Shown: piece after piece, positions 40,817 through 49,247 of the stretch
Layout: each line of letters starts with the position of its first letter
Position numbering within the stretch: the stretch's first letter is position 1
Assembly: GCF_049676595.1 (NCBI RefSeq)
Contig: NZ_CP187259.1
Location: 1 to 64,000 of the forward strand
From: Methanocella_A sp049676595
GTDB taxonomy: Archaea > Halobacteriota > Methanocellia > Methanocellales > Methanocellaceae
Length of the DNA stretch: 64,000 bases
Direction: 5' to 3'
Position numbers and translations under genes: made by a program
Notes under the pieces: generated by a model
What the model was told of the DNA's origin: nothing
The model's database searches: none
The model's input: the letters and a program-made list of their open reading frames with translations, nothing else

Positions 40817-41479
40817 TTGGAAACGAAGAGCATTCACAAAATAATAGTCCTGGCTACCGCCGTGCTGCTTTTAGCACTGGCACTGCCCGCGGCAGTCATG
40901 GCATTTCAAAGCTACGCAGGCGCGGGAGCAGGCACCTCCACAACGGGAGGCGGCGGCCAGTTCGTCAGCGTGGGCGGCACAGGCGGAGGAACCACCCAGA
41001 CCTTCTCGCTGGGGAGCGGCTTCATGTACTCGATGACCTCGGTCAACCCGCAGGACGTGACAAGCCTCCAGCAGCAGGGCGTCAGAGTGGTCAACGTACC
41101 CGCGGGCACGAACGTCTACGTCACGGCCACCACAGGCCAGCCACCGCAGATCGCCACCGGCACGGGACCCACTAACATGATCGTCTTCGGGCCCGGAGGC
41201 TTCGTAGGCGCGGGCGCATATGCAGGCACCGGCGGTGTTGGAGTCGGCCCCGGAGTAGGGGTAGGCGTCCAGGTACCCGGCGCAGGAGCCGGAGCAGGTG
41301 CTGGAGCAGGAGTCGGAGCCGGAGCAGGCACCACCATTGGCGGCACCGGCGGCGGAGTCGTCGTAGGTCCTGGCGGCGCCATGCAGATGTACTCGTTCAC
41401 CGGCAGCCCGGGTCAGGCCTTCCTGATCACCCAGCAGTCCGGCGGCACCATGGACAGAGTACTCGTGGTATTCCAGTAG
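40817..41479 (+). CDS. Exported glycine/alanine/valine-rich protein
   Basis: About 220 residues: signal peptide (KSIHKIIVLATAVLLLALAL, AVMA cut), then a Gly/Ala/Thr-rich body with tandem GVGVGPGVGVGV and AGAGAGAGAGVGAGAG runs, ending MDRVLVVFQ. No domain. The start is unclear. TTG at 40817 is contiguous with the GGGGGAG site, too close to use it, whereas ACG at 40823 has ideal 6-nt spacing and gives a canonical TKSIHK (would-be MKSIHK) signal peptide. A longer open frame to 40583 has no signal peptide at its start. Likely surface protein, like the proteins at 6134 and 6955 in style only. Confidence 0.7.
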   Translation: METKSIHKIIVLATAVLLLALALPAAVMAFQSYAGAGAGTSTTGGGGQFVSVGGTGGGTTQTFSLGSGFMYSMTSVNPQDVTSLQQQGVRVVNVPAGTNVYVTATTGQPPQIATGTGPTNMIVFGPGGFVGAGAYAGTGGVGVGPGVGVGVQVPGAGAGAGAGAGVGAGAGTTIGGTGGGVVVGPGGAMQMYSFTGSPGQAFLITQQSGGTMDRVLVVFQ

Positions 41480-41491
41480 GCCAGAGATTAT

Positions 41492-41520
41492 GGGCTCGCC
41501 CAATGGCGGGCCCTACTATT
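41492..41520 (+). terminator. Terminator after the glycine-rich gene
   Basis: GGGCTCGCC (41492-41500), CAAT, GGCGGGCCC (41505-41513), one mismatch, then TACTATTTTCT. Confidence 0.6.
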
Positions 41521-41543
41521 TTCTCATCAATAGTGCAGGGAGT

Positions 41544-42070
41544 TTGAACCACGGCGGCACAGCTCTTTATCCGGGCAATTGTAGATCAAGTTTTTAAACC
41601 ACGGCGGCACAGCGACACAAAGACAAGGCGATCCACGACCAGCTGGATGGTAAATAAAACCACGGCGGCACGGCGACACAAAGACTTTCGTGAACCGGTA
41701 AAAGTGAACTCCTTTCCAGTCCACGGCGACACCAAGACAGTGCATGAACTAAAAAGCTGCTCGATTACCGATCGCTTAGCCTGATTTTGATCGCATATCC
41801 ATAAGCTTATATACCCTCGATGAAACCTGCCAGACCCCCCGGCACTCGGATATTTAAACACATTAGTCTCCGTGCTATCAGCCCGCCGTGCCGCCGTGGA
41901 TCAATAAATAAGGAGCCTTGTTATTCGGGTACGGTTGTCTCTGTGTCGCCGTGCCGCCAGGGTTAAAACAACCATCCAGCAGTCGTTTCCAGCATTGTCT
42001 CCGTGTCACCGTGCCGCCGTGGTTAGAACATCTGTTTCCAGTTGTTGAGATAAAGAGCCGTGGCCTCCGT
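41544..42070. repeat. Palindromic repeat element T_B
   Basis: Copies of CCACGGCGGCAC at about 41550, 41599 and 41659, plus a degenerate fourth near 41720, then a unique AT-rich centre, then inverted copies GCCGCCGTGG (about 41888 and 42013), with a variant GCCGCCAGGG near 41955. The tips match: GGCTCTTTATCCGGGCAATT at the left and CCAGTTGTTGAGATAAAGAG at the right. It ends within the trpA stop codon region and lies in a convergent gap. Confidence 0.85.
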
Positions 42071-42073
42071 GGT

Positions 42074-42895
42074 TCATTCCACGACGGCCTTGACGGCTCT
42101 GGTAGCCTGTTTGAGGCTGCGGACATACGCCTGCAATTCCTCGGTGGTGGCACCCTTGGCGATCAGGTCCACGATGGCGCTGCCGACGATGGCGCCGTCG
42201 GCGCCCATGGAGATGATGTCGGCCACGTGGTCGGGGCCGGAAATGCCGAAGCCGACTGCGACAGGGGTTTCTCCTGCGGCTGCTTTCGCCCGGTCGAGAA
42301 CCTCCTTGATGCCTGTCGAGAGGCTGGCTCGCTTGCCGGTGACGCCCCTGGTGGAGACGAGGTAGGCGAAGCCGGCCGATTCGGCTAAGATCATTCGCAT
42401 GCGCTCCGCGTTCGTATTTGGTGTGACGATATGGATGTAATCTACATCGTTGTCTGCGCAAGCCTGCCGGACTTCTGCGCCTTCCTCGTAGGGGAGATCG
42501 GCGATGATCACGCCGACAATGCCCGATTTTTGGCACGCTTCGAAGAATCTCTTGATCCCGTACTGGAGGACGATGTTGTAGTACGTCAGGTACACAATAG
42601 GTACTTTCTTGTCCAGCTGCGCCGAGATCTCGAAGGCGAGATCGGTGTTCATGCCAGCCCTCAGGGCTCGGTCGACAGCGTTCTGGATGACCGGCCCGTC
42701 AGCGATGGGGTCGGAGAAGGGCACGCCCAGCTCTAAGACGTCCACTGCGCCGGAGTCGATGAGCGACTGGGCGATGGCTAGCGATTCTACCGGGGAGGGA
42801 TCGCCCAGGGTGATATAGGCGACGAGCGCGCCTTCCTCGTTGCGGCGCAGCTCGGCGAACTTCTCGGAGAGCTTCATATTTATTCTCGACGTCAT
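42074..42895 (-). CDS. trpA: Tryptophan synthase alpha chain
   Basis: 273 residues. Barrel with catalytic E (LGVPFSDPIADG motif region) and D (IIADLPYEE), and the phosphate-binding GFGISGPDHV. It splits indole-3-glycerol phosphate to indole and glyceraldehyde 3-phosphate. The start ATG overlaps the TGA of trpB by one base (TGATG), with GGGGGTCGAT upstream. Last gene of the trp operon. Confidence 0.96.
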   Translation of the reverse strand: MTSRINMKLSEKFAELRRNEEGALVAYITLGDPSPVESLAIAQSLIDSGAVDVLELGVPFSDPIADGPVIQNAVDRALRAGMNTDLAFEISAQLDKKVPIVYLTYYNIVLQYGIKRFFEACQKSGIVGVIIADLPYEEGAEVRQACADNDVDYIHIVTPNTNAERMRMILAESAGFAYLVSTRGVTGKRASLSTGIKEVLDRAKAAAGETPVAVGFGISGPDHVADIISMGADGAIVGSAIVDLIAKGATTEELQAYVRSLKQATRAVKAVVE

Positions 42896-44067
42896 CAGAT
42901 ATCGACCCCCATGCACTTTGCGACAGTGTACACGTCCTTGTCTCCCCTGCCGGACAGGTTGACGATGACCGTCTGGCCCTGGAACTGCTTTCTGTTTTTA
43001 ATCACGTAGCCCACTGCGTGGGACGATTCCAGCGCTGGCAGGATGCCTTCTACCATGCCCAGCTCCTGGAAGCCGAACAGCGCCTCGTCGTCCGTGCAGT
43101 AGCTGTACTCCGCCCTTTTGGCGTCCCGGAGCAGCGCGTGCTCGGGGCCCACGGCGGCATAGTCCAGGCCCGCGGAGACGCTGTGGGTGTCCTGGATCTG
43201 GCCGTATTTGTCCTGCAGCACGTACGTGTAGGAGCCGTGCAGCACGCCTTTGGTGCCAGTCTGGAACCGCGCCGCGTGCTTGCCGCTCTCTATGCCGCAA
43301 CCGCCGGCCTCGACGCCGATCAGGCGGACGCTCTCATCGGTTATGAATCCGGAGAAGATGCCTATGGCGTTGCTGCCTCCGCCCACGCAGGCGACGACTG
43401 CGTCCGGCAGCTTTCCTTCCTGGGTGAGCACCTGCTCTCTGGCCTCTTTGCCGATGACGCCCTGGAAGTCCTTGACCATCGCAGGGTATGGGTGGGGGCC
43501 ATAGGCGGTGCCGAACAGGTAATGCGTGTCATCGAGACAGGTGACCCAGGAGCGCATGGCCTCGCTGATGGCGTCTTTTAAAGTGCATGTGCCGTTCTTG
43601 ACAGAGATAACTTCCGCACCGAGCAGCCGCATCCTGAACACGTTCATCTTCTGCCGCTCGATGTCGACTTCGCCCATGTAGATCGTACACTTCATGCCCA
43701 GCGCTCGTGCTGCAGTGGCTGTGGCCACGCCGTGCTGGCCGGCCCCGGTCTCGGCGATCAGTCTGGTCTTGCCCATCCGCTTTGCCAGCAGTGCCTGACC
43801 GATAGTGTTGTTGATCTTGTGGGCGCCGGTGAACGCCTGGTCCTCTCTCTTCAGATAGAGAGTAAAGCCGTACTTCCGGCTCATGTTTCTGGACTTCGTA
43901 AGCGGCGTGGGCCTCCCCACGAACTCCTTCATGTAAGCGTTCAGCTCTTCCCGGAACGCCGGGTCGTTCTTGTATCTTTTGTAGCCCGCGTCGACGTCTT
44001 TCAGCGCCGGCACCAGCATCTCCGGCACGTAGGTGCCGCCGTATTCTCCGTATCTTCCCTCTGTCAT
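42895..44067 (-). CDS. trpB: Tryptophan synthase beta chain
   Basis: 390 residues. TEGRYGEYGGTYVPEML start (TrpB1 type), PLP lysine in FTGAHKINNT, GAGQHG, GGGSNA phosphate loop and GRGDKD at the end. It joins indole and serine. ATG 44067 or 44073 possible; the longer open frame to 44343 is antisense-like Arg/Ser sequence inside trpF and was discarded. 10 nt gap after trpF. Confidence 0.96.
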   Translation of the reverse strand: MTEGRYGEYGGTYVPEMLVPALKDVDAGYKRYKNDPAFREELNAYMKEFVGRPTPLTKSRNMSRKYGFTLYLKREDQAFTGAHKINNTIGQALLAKRMGKTRLIAETGAGQHGVATATAARALGMKCTIYMGEVDIERQKMNVFRMRLLGAEVISVKNGTCTLKDAISEAMRSWVTCLDDTHYLFGTAYGPHPYPAMVKDFQGVIGKEAREQVLTQEGKLPDAVVACVGGGSNAIGIFSGFITDESVRLIGVEAGGCGIESGKHAARFQTGTKGVLHGSYTYVLQDKYGQIQDTHSVSAGLDYAAVGPEHALLRDAKRAEYSYCTDDEALFGFQELGMVEGILPALESSHAVGYVIKNRKQFQGQTVIVNLSGRGDKDVYTVAKCMGVDI

Positions 44068-44077
44068 GTCCATTACC

Positions 44078-44716
44078 CTAGCCTTGCCTTGCCTGCTCGA
44101 GGAACTCCCGGACCAGCCGGATGTCTTTCTTCCTCTTCTCCGCTTCCACTCCGCTGCACACGTCGACCGCGTACGGCTTCGCCGTCCTAATTGCCTCGGC
44201 CACGTTCTGCGGTCCCAGGCCTCCGGCCAGAATGACCGGCAGTCTGACCGCTTCAATGATCTCCCGGGACACCCGCCAGTCGTGGGTGATCCCCATGCCG
44301 CCGCCCCGGGGAGACGCCGTGTCCAGGAGGATGGCGTCCGCAACGCCCTCGTACTGGCGGGCCTTCTCGATCTCGCCCCCTTCGCCCACGTGAATGGTCT
44401 TGATCAGCCTGACGCCGGGCACCTGCAGCTTGATGTGCCGGAGGACTTCAGGCTGCTCGCTGCCGTGTAACTGGACCGCCGAAGGCCGGATTTTTCTGAC
44501 CGCGTCGACCACCTCCCCGGGTGTCGACGGCTGCATCACGATCACGCTTGTCACGAAAGGCGGCAGCACTGAAGTGATCAGCTTCGCCTGGTCGGCGGTG
44601 ATGCACCTCGGCGAAATCCGGACGTCGACCAGCATTCCAATCGCGTCGGCGCCTGATACGGCACATGCGAGCGCATCTTCGGGCGTGGTTGTGCCGCAGA
44701 TCTTTACGCGAGTCAC
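44078..44716 (-). CDS. trpF: Phosphoribosylanthranilate isomerase
   Basis: 212 residues. VKICGTTTPEDA with the catalytic Cys, SPRCITADQAKLI, and the phosphate-binding LAGGLGPQNVAEA, with DVCSGVE near the C-terminus. Converts PRA to CdRP. GTG start overlapping the TGA of trpGD (GTGA). Confidence 0.94.
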   Translation of the reverse strand: MTRVKICGTTTPEDALACAVSGADAIGMLVDVRISPRCITADQAKLITSVLPPFVTSVIVMQPSTPGEVVDAVRKIRPSAVQLHGSEQPEVLRHIKLQVPGVRLIKTIHVGEGGEIEKARQYEGVADAILLDTASPRGGGMGITHDWRVSREIIEAVRLPVILAGGLGPQNVAEAIRTAKPYAVDVCSGVEAEKRKKDIRLVREFLEQARQG

Positions 44717-46305
44717 GCAGCGACCTCCTTTGAGAGCTCGATATATCGCAGCATGACTGCCAGCGCCCTGCCCGAGTCGATGGAGTCAGCGGCGAGCTGT
44801 AACGCCTCTTTTATGGACGGTGCAGCGCCGCCCACGTATATGCCGCAGGCAGCATTCAGCAGCACTATGTCCCGCTTCGGGCCTTTCTCCAGGTCTCGGA
44901 GCAGCCTGTAAGCCAGCTGTGCATTCTCCGTGGCGTTGCCCCCTTTCAGGTCCTGAGGATGCACCTGGGTAAGCCCGAAGTCCCCGGGGCTGATCTCGTA
45001 GGTGGTGACCTTGTCGTCCTTGATCTCCGCCACGAGGGTGCGCCCGAAGGTGGAGACCTCGTCCAGGCCGCCTATCCCGTGGACCACCATGCCTCGTTCG
45101 GTGCCTAAGTTGCGGAGCACTTTAGCCACAGGGACTACTAACTTCGGATCGTATACTCCGACCAGCTGGGCCTTCGCCGAGGCCGGATTCGTGAGAGGGC
45201 CGAGCAGGTTGAAGACCGTCCTGATGCCCACCTCTTTTCTCGGCCCGATAGCGTGCTTCATGGACCCATGGAAGACCGGGGCGAACATGAAGCCGAAGCC
45301 GATCGACTCGATAGAGTTCTGCACGTCGGCAGGCTTACCGTCGATCTTCGCACCCAGCGCTTCCAGGATATCGGCGCTGCCCGACTTGGAGGTGACGGAC
45401 CGGTTGCCGTGCTTGGCCACCGGGACTCCAGCCCCTGCGACGACGAAAGAGGATATCGTGCTGATGTTGAAGGTCTTGATCGTGTCCCCGCCGGTGCCGC
45501 ACATGTCCACGATCGGACGCTCGGTTTTCGGGTTGATCCTGGTGGCGAACTCCCGCATGGCGAGGGCAAACGAGGTGATGTCCGATATGGACTCGCCCTT
45601 GACCCTCATTGCTGTCAGAAAGCTGCCGATCTGCGCAGGCGTCGCTTTGCCGGCCATGATCAGCCTCATCGCGTCTGTGGCTTCTGCCGGGTTGAGGTCG
45701 GTGCCCTCGACGAGCTTCTCGATGTAGTCCTTCATGGTGCCGCCGTACAGGAAGTTGAGCATCATCTTCTTCCCGTCTCCGGTCAGGATGGACTCGGGGT
45801 GAAACTGCACACCCTCGATGGGGTATTCCTTATGCCGGACCCCCATGATCTCCCCGTCGCCCTCGGCGGAGGCGGTGATCTTCAGGCATTCCGGGAGCCC
45901 CTGCTGCTTGATCGTCAGCGAGTGGTACCGGGTCGCCTTGATCGGCCCGGTGAGGGTGCTGTAGATGCCGGTGCCATCGTGGGTGATATGGCTGGTCTTG
46001 CCGTGCATCGCAGCCGGAGCTCTTGAGACAGTGCCACCGTAGGCGATGCCGATGCACTGGTGGCCGAGGCACACGCCGAGAGTCGGTATCCGGGTGCCGA
46101 GCTGTTTGATGATGTCCACGCAGTTGCCGGCGTCTTCAGGCTTGCCCGGGCCGGGGCTGAGGATGATCCGATCCGGCTCCAGCGCCTCGATCTCTTCGAC
46201 CGTAATCGTGTTCGGCACGACCACCGGGTCGGCGCCGAGTTCGCCCACGTACTGGTATAAGTTGTAGACGAAGGAGTCCACGTTATCGACAATCACTACT
46301 TTCAT
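44713..46305 (-). CDS. trpGD: Fused anthranilate synthase component II / anthranilate phosphoribosyltransferase
   Basis: 530 residues. Residues 1-190 form the glutamine amidotransferase TrpG with triad C79 (LGVCLGHQ), H169 and E171 (QFHPES). From about 191 TrpD follows, with DMCGTGGDTIKTFNIST, KHGNRSVTSKSGSADILE and the GPLTNPA loop. One polypeptide gives ammonia to TrpE and then transfers phosphoribose to anthranilate. This fusion is known in several lineages (for example enterobacteria). ATG 46305 follows GGAGGG and is 2 nt past the trpE stop. Earlier in-frame Met at 46509 is inside trpE and rejected. Confidence 0.95.
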   Translation of the reverse strand: MKVVIVDNVDSFVYNLYQYVGELGADPVVVPNTITVEEIEALEPDRIILSPGPGKPEDAGNCVDIIKQLGTRIPTLGVCLGHQCIGIAYGGTVSRAPAAMHGKTSHITHDGTGIYSTLTGPIKATRYHSLTIKQQGLPECLKITASAEGDGEIMGVRHKEYPIEGVQFHPESILTGDGKKMMLNFLYGGTMKDYIEKLVEGTDLNPAEATDAMRLIMAGKATPAQIGSFLTAMRVKGESISDITSFALAMREFATRINPKTERPIVDMCGTGGDTIKTFNISTISSFVVAGAGVPVAKHGNRSVTSKSGSADILEALGAKIDGKPADVQNSIESIGFGFMFAPVFHGSMKHAIGPRKEVGIRTVFNLLGPLTNPASAKAQLVGVYDPKLVVPVAKVLRNLGTERGMVVHGIGGLDEVSTFGRTLVAEIKDDKVTTYEISPGDFGLTQVHPQDLKGGNATENAQLAYRLLRDLEKGPKRDIVLLNAACGIYVGGAAPSIKEALQLAADSIDSGRALAVMLRYIELSKEVAA

Positions 46306-46307
46306 GA

Positions 46308-47789
46308 TTACTTCCCTCCGGCGGCGGTCTCGAGCGCCCGGAGCATGGCGGCGCCCTTGTTCATCGCCTCGTAGTACTCGTTCTCGGGCACCGAGTCCAG
46401 TACGATGCCTGCGCCTGCCTGCACATATGCTTTCCCGCCTTTCAGCACTATGGTGCGGATGGTGATGGCCATGTCCGTGTTGCCGTTGAACGAGATGTAC
46501 CCGACGCAACCAGCATACAGGCCCCTGCGCCGGCCCTCGAGTTCTTCGATGATCTGCATGGCCCTCGTCTTCGGGGCTCCCGACACTGTGCCAGCCGGGA
46601 AGGTGGCTGCCAGTGTGTCTACCGCATCCTTGCCCTCGGCGAGGTCGCCGACCACGTTGGACACGATGTGCTGGACGTGGGAGTACTTCTCCACGCCCAT
46701 GAAGTCGTCCACCTTGACCGAGCCGAACTTCGAGACCTTGCCCACGTCGTTCCTGCCCAGGTCGACGAGCATCACGTGCTCCGCTACTTCTTTTGGATCG
46801 GCCTTCATCTCTACCTCCAGCTTCTTATCCTCCTCATCAGTCTTACCCCGGGGCCTGGTACCTGCGATAGGCCTGACGATGACCTTCCTGTCCTGCAGCC
46901 TGACAAGGATTTCCGGGCTGGAGCCTACTACGGAGATGTCGCCGAACTCCAGGAAGTACATGTACGGGGACGGGTTGATCTGCTTCAGGTGCCTGTAGAG
47001 GACGACGTGGTCTACGTCGGTCTCGACTTCCTGCCGCTGAGAGAGCACGATCTGGAAGGCGTCGCCGTCCAGGATGTACTCCTTGCTCCGCTCCACCATC
47101 TTCATGTACTGCTCTTTTGAAGTGGGGCATTTCACTACGAACGGCTTTCGGGCAGCGGGCTGCTTCGTGACGAGGCTGGCAGGATGCGCTAGCTTGTCCT
47201 CCATGGACCGAAGCCGCTCCCGTGCCTGCATGATGGCCACGTCGTCCAGGCCCTCGGCGTTCGCGATGAGCAGCTTCTTCTGCCTCACGTGGTCGAAGAC
47301 CACTAAATCCTGCACGAAGAGCAGTTCGACGTCAGGGCAGTTCAGGTCATCTTCTGCAGTGCTGCCGATCGGGTCCACGTACCGGACGAAGTCGTAGGAG
47401 ATGTACCCGGCCAGCCCGCCGGAGAACGGGGGCAGAGGCGGGTTTTCTCCGCTGAAGGACTCCTTCCGGACGTATACTGGGGCCTGCTGCTTGTAGCCGG
47501 CCATGAAATCCTTGAGGAAAGCCACCGGGCCTTTTTCGGCCTTGACTTCCGAGCCACTGACGGTGATGCGGCCGTCTTTCACCACGATTGCTGTGGCTCC
47601 GCTGCCCACGAACGAGTAGCGGGCCGACTTGCCGCCGATCTCCGCCGACTCGAATAAGAACGAGCGGCTGCCGGGCGCGGACAGCCTGACGAATGCGTCG
47701 AGCGGATCTAAGTCCAGCTCGAGGGCCTCCACGACGGGAACCATAAGCGCGGGCTTAGCCCGCCGGGTAACGATTTCCTCAATAAGCAT
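46308..47789 (-). CDS. trpE: Anthranilate synthase component I
   Basis: 493 residues. N-terminal regulatory part with FLFESAEIGG-KSARYSF (the LLES-type tryptophan-binding motif), and the chorismate-binding half ending in AGTVSGAPKTRAMQIIEELE and AGAGIVLDS. Makes anthranilate from chorismate with TrpG. Feedback inhibition by Trp is likely from the motif. GGTGATC lies 4 nt before the ATG. Confidence 0.96.
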   Translation of the reverse strand: MLIEEIVTRRAKPALMVPVVEALELDLDPLDAFVRLSAPGSRSFLFESAEIGGKSARYSFVGSGATAIVVKDGRITVSGSEVKAEKGPVAFLKDFMAGYKQQAPVYVRKESFSGENPPLPPFSGGLAGYISYDFVRYVDPIGSTAEDDLNCPDVELLFVQDLVVFDHVRQKKLLIANAEGLDDVAIMQARERLRSMEDKLAHPASLVTKQPAARKPFVVKCPTSKEQYMKMVERSKEYILDGDAFQIVLSQRQEVETDVDHVVLYRHLKQINPSPYMYFLEFGDISVVGSSPEILVRLQDRKVIVRPIAGTRPRGKTDEEDKKLEVEMKADPKEVAEHVMLVDLGRNDVGKVSKFGSVKVDDFMGVEKYSHVQHIVSNVVGDLAEGKDAVDTLAATFPAGTVSGAPKTRAMQIIEELEGRRRGLYAGCVGYISFNGNTDMAITIRTIVLKGGKAYVQAGAGIVLDSVPENEYYEAMNKGAAMLRALETAAGGK

Positions 47790-47795
47790 AGCAGA

Positions 47796-48563
47796 TCACC
47801 AGATCAGGTTCTGGAGCGCTGCACCAGGGTGCTCAGCGCTCATTAACGCGGTGCCCACGAGGGCGGCGTCGGAGTATGAGAGAACAAACTTAAGCTGATC
47901 GACGGTATAGACACCGGACGCGCTGACGACGGTGCCATCAATTAAAGGTGCGAGCTCCTGCGTGCGCCGGAGGTCGATCTTCAGAGTATGGCGGTCCCGG
48001 TTGTTGACCGCGTACAGCCTGGAGCCGGCCGATGCGGAGCGCTCGATGTCGTCCCGGTCGTGCACTTCGACCAGCGGCTCCATGCCGTACCGCCGGCATT
48101 CGGCGATCATGGCGGCGAGAGAATCGGCAGAGAAGAAAGACGAGATCAGCAGCAGGGTGTCGGCACCATAATAATATGATTCTTTTACCTGGGAGAGGTC
48201 GAACAGAAAGTCCTTGCGCAGCACGGGCACACTAACCCCGGCTGCAGATTGTAGATTAGCGAGCGAGCCGCCGAAATACTTGGGCTCTGTCAGCACCGAG
48301 ACGCCACAGGCTCCGGCTCCGGCGTATTGTTTCGCGATCTCCGCCGGGTTGCCGACCGTCCTGATGGCGCCTGCCGTGGGCGACGCGGGCTTGATCTCCG
48401 CGATCACCGGCCGCCTGCCGTCCTTCTTTGCCGTGGCGATGCTGTCGACGAGGCTCGCGGGCTGCCTGGTCATCGCTACAGTGCCCTCAAAGGGCTTGTA
48501 GGATGCCTTACAGGCTTGCATGATCTCGTCGAAATTCAGTTTAGACACCACCAATATGTACAA
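47796..48563 (-). CDS. trpC: Indole-3-glycerol phosphate synthase
   Basis: 255 residues as listed. Barrel motifs: RPVIAEIKPASPTAGAIR, VLTEPKYFGGSL, VLRKDFLFD, LYAVNNRD, VSASGVYTV and ALVGTALM. Start uncertain: TTG 48563 or the GTGs at 48551/48548; none has a clear binding site, and the TATA box at about 48603-48610 predicts a very short leader. First gene of the trpC-E-GD-F-B-A operon. Confidence 0.93.
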   Translation of the reverse strand: MYILVVSKLNFDEIMQACKASYKPFEGTVAMTRQPASLVDSIATAKKDGRRPVIAEIKPASPTAGAIRTVGNPAEIAKQYAGAGACGVSVLTEPKYFGGSLANLQSAAGVSVPVLRKDFLFDLSQVKESYYYGADTLLLISSFFSADSLAAMIAECRRYGMEPLVEVHDRDDIERSASAGSRLYAVNNRDRHTLKIDLRRTQELAPLIDGTVVSASGVYTVDQLKFVLSYSDAALVGTALMSAEHPGAALQNLIW

Positions 48564-48612
48564 AGTTATACATTAACGACATATCTTGTACATCGTGCAT
48601 AGTATATAAACA
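48558..48612 (-). promoter_or_regulatory. trp operon promoter with two TGTACA boxes
   Basis: ATGTACAA (48557-48564) and TTGTACAT (48587-48594) are inverted, with their TGTACA cores 30 bp apart, just downstream of TTTATATAC (about 48602-48610 on the minus strand). TGTACA is the TRP box bound by the archaeal repressor TrpY in Methanothermobacter. So tryptophan-dependent repression by a TrpY-like protein is likely; no such gene is seen in this window. Confidence 0.7.
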
Positions 48613-48685
48613 TTACCCGTTGGAGTATCAGGACATAGCTACAGAATATTGTGGGCTCCCGTGACAGAGCTATGATGGAGAAGCA

Positions 48686-48852
48686 TACGCTGCGCTGTGC
48701 TTTAACACGAAGGACACGGAGGACACGGAGGACACAAAGGTCTCTTAAGGACACAAAGGGGTCGTGTCAGGGCACATCCTTCGTGACCTTGAGTAGCCTT
48801 CGTGTCCTCCGTGTCCATTGTGCCCTTTGTGTTAAGCACAGCGCAGCGTTCG
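48686..48852. repeat. Palindromic repeat element Q3
   Basis: Tips ACGCTGCGCTGTGC and GCACAGCGCAGCGT are as in Q1/Q2, but the stem is built from other 9-bp words: ACACGAAGG ACACGGAGG ACACGGAGG ACACAAAGG, and their inverse CCTTCGTGTCCTCCGTGTCC on the right. It lies between trpC and the plus-strand small gene. Confidence 0.8.
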
Positions 48853-48997
48853 TATTGCTTATCGAGTGAAAAGATACCCTCTGCCCACACCACTCGGATA
48901 GCGCCTGAATAAAGCGTACTTATGCTTTTATATTTGGCAAATAAGTAGCAAAAGCTTTTAATTTTGGCTATCGTACAGGCACTCGGGTGTATCAGCC

Positions 48998-49147
48998 TTG
49001 TCCTTGATCGAGAATATAACGAAGAAATATTTCTCAAACGATGACGGTAAGTTTGATCCCAACGAGAACATGGACAAGTTTGCCCTGATGTACATGGCCA
49101 CGCTTTTCGTGTTCTGCCTGGTGCTGAAGGCGATGGGCGTCATATAA
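48998..49147 (+). CDS. Small single-pass membrane protein, 49 residues
   Basis: Short frame with TTG start: MSLIENITKKYFSNDDGKFD, PNENMDKFALMYMATLFVF, CLVLKAMGVI. An acidic/basic N-terminal half is followed by one membrane helix. GGGTG lies 8 nt before the TTG, and a TATA box (TTTTATATT, about 48928-48936) lies 62-70 nt upstream. Not recognised; similar small one-helix proteins are often membrane-complex subunits. Confidence 0.55.
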   Translation: MSLIENITKKYFSNDDGKFDPNENMDKFALMYMATLFVFCLVLKAMGVI

Positions 49148-49247
49148 CCAGGCTTTTGAAAATATGTTATAGAAAAGAACAAGCGGTCTATGGGAATTAT
49201 TCTTTATCACAAAGTTTTATATCTCGTATGATTATAATACGACATTC

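Noticed and set aside
40823..41479. GVGVGPG / AGAGAG DNA repeats as a separate repeat element
   Set aside because: Explained by low-complexity coding sequence in an exported protein.
42895..44343. Extended N-terminus of trpB
   Set aside because: The first 90 residues are an Arg/Ser-rich reading of trpF in another frame; the family start is at 44067/44073.
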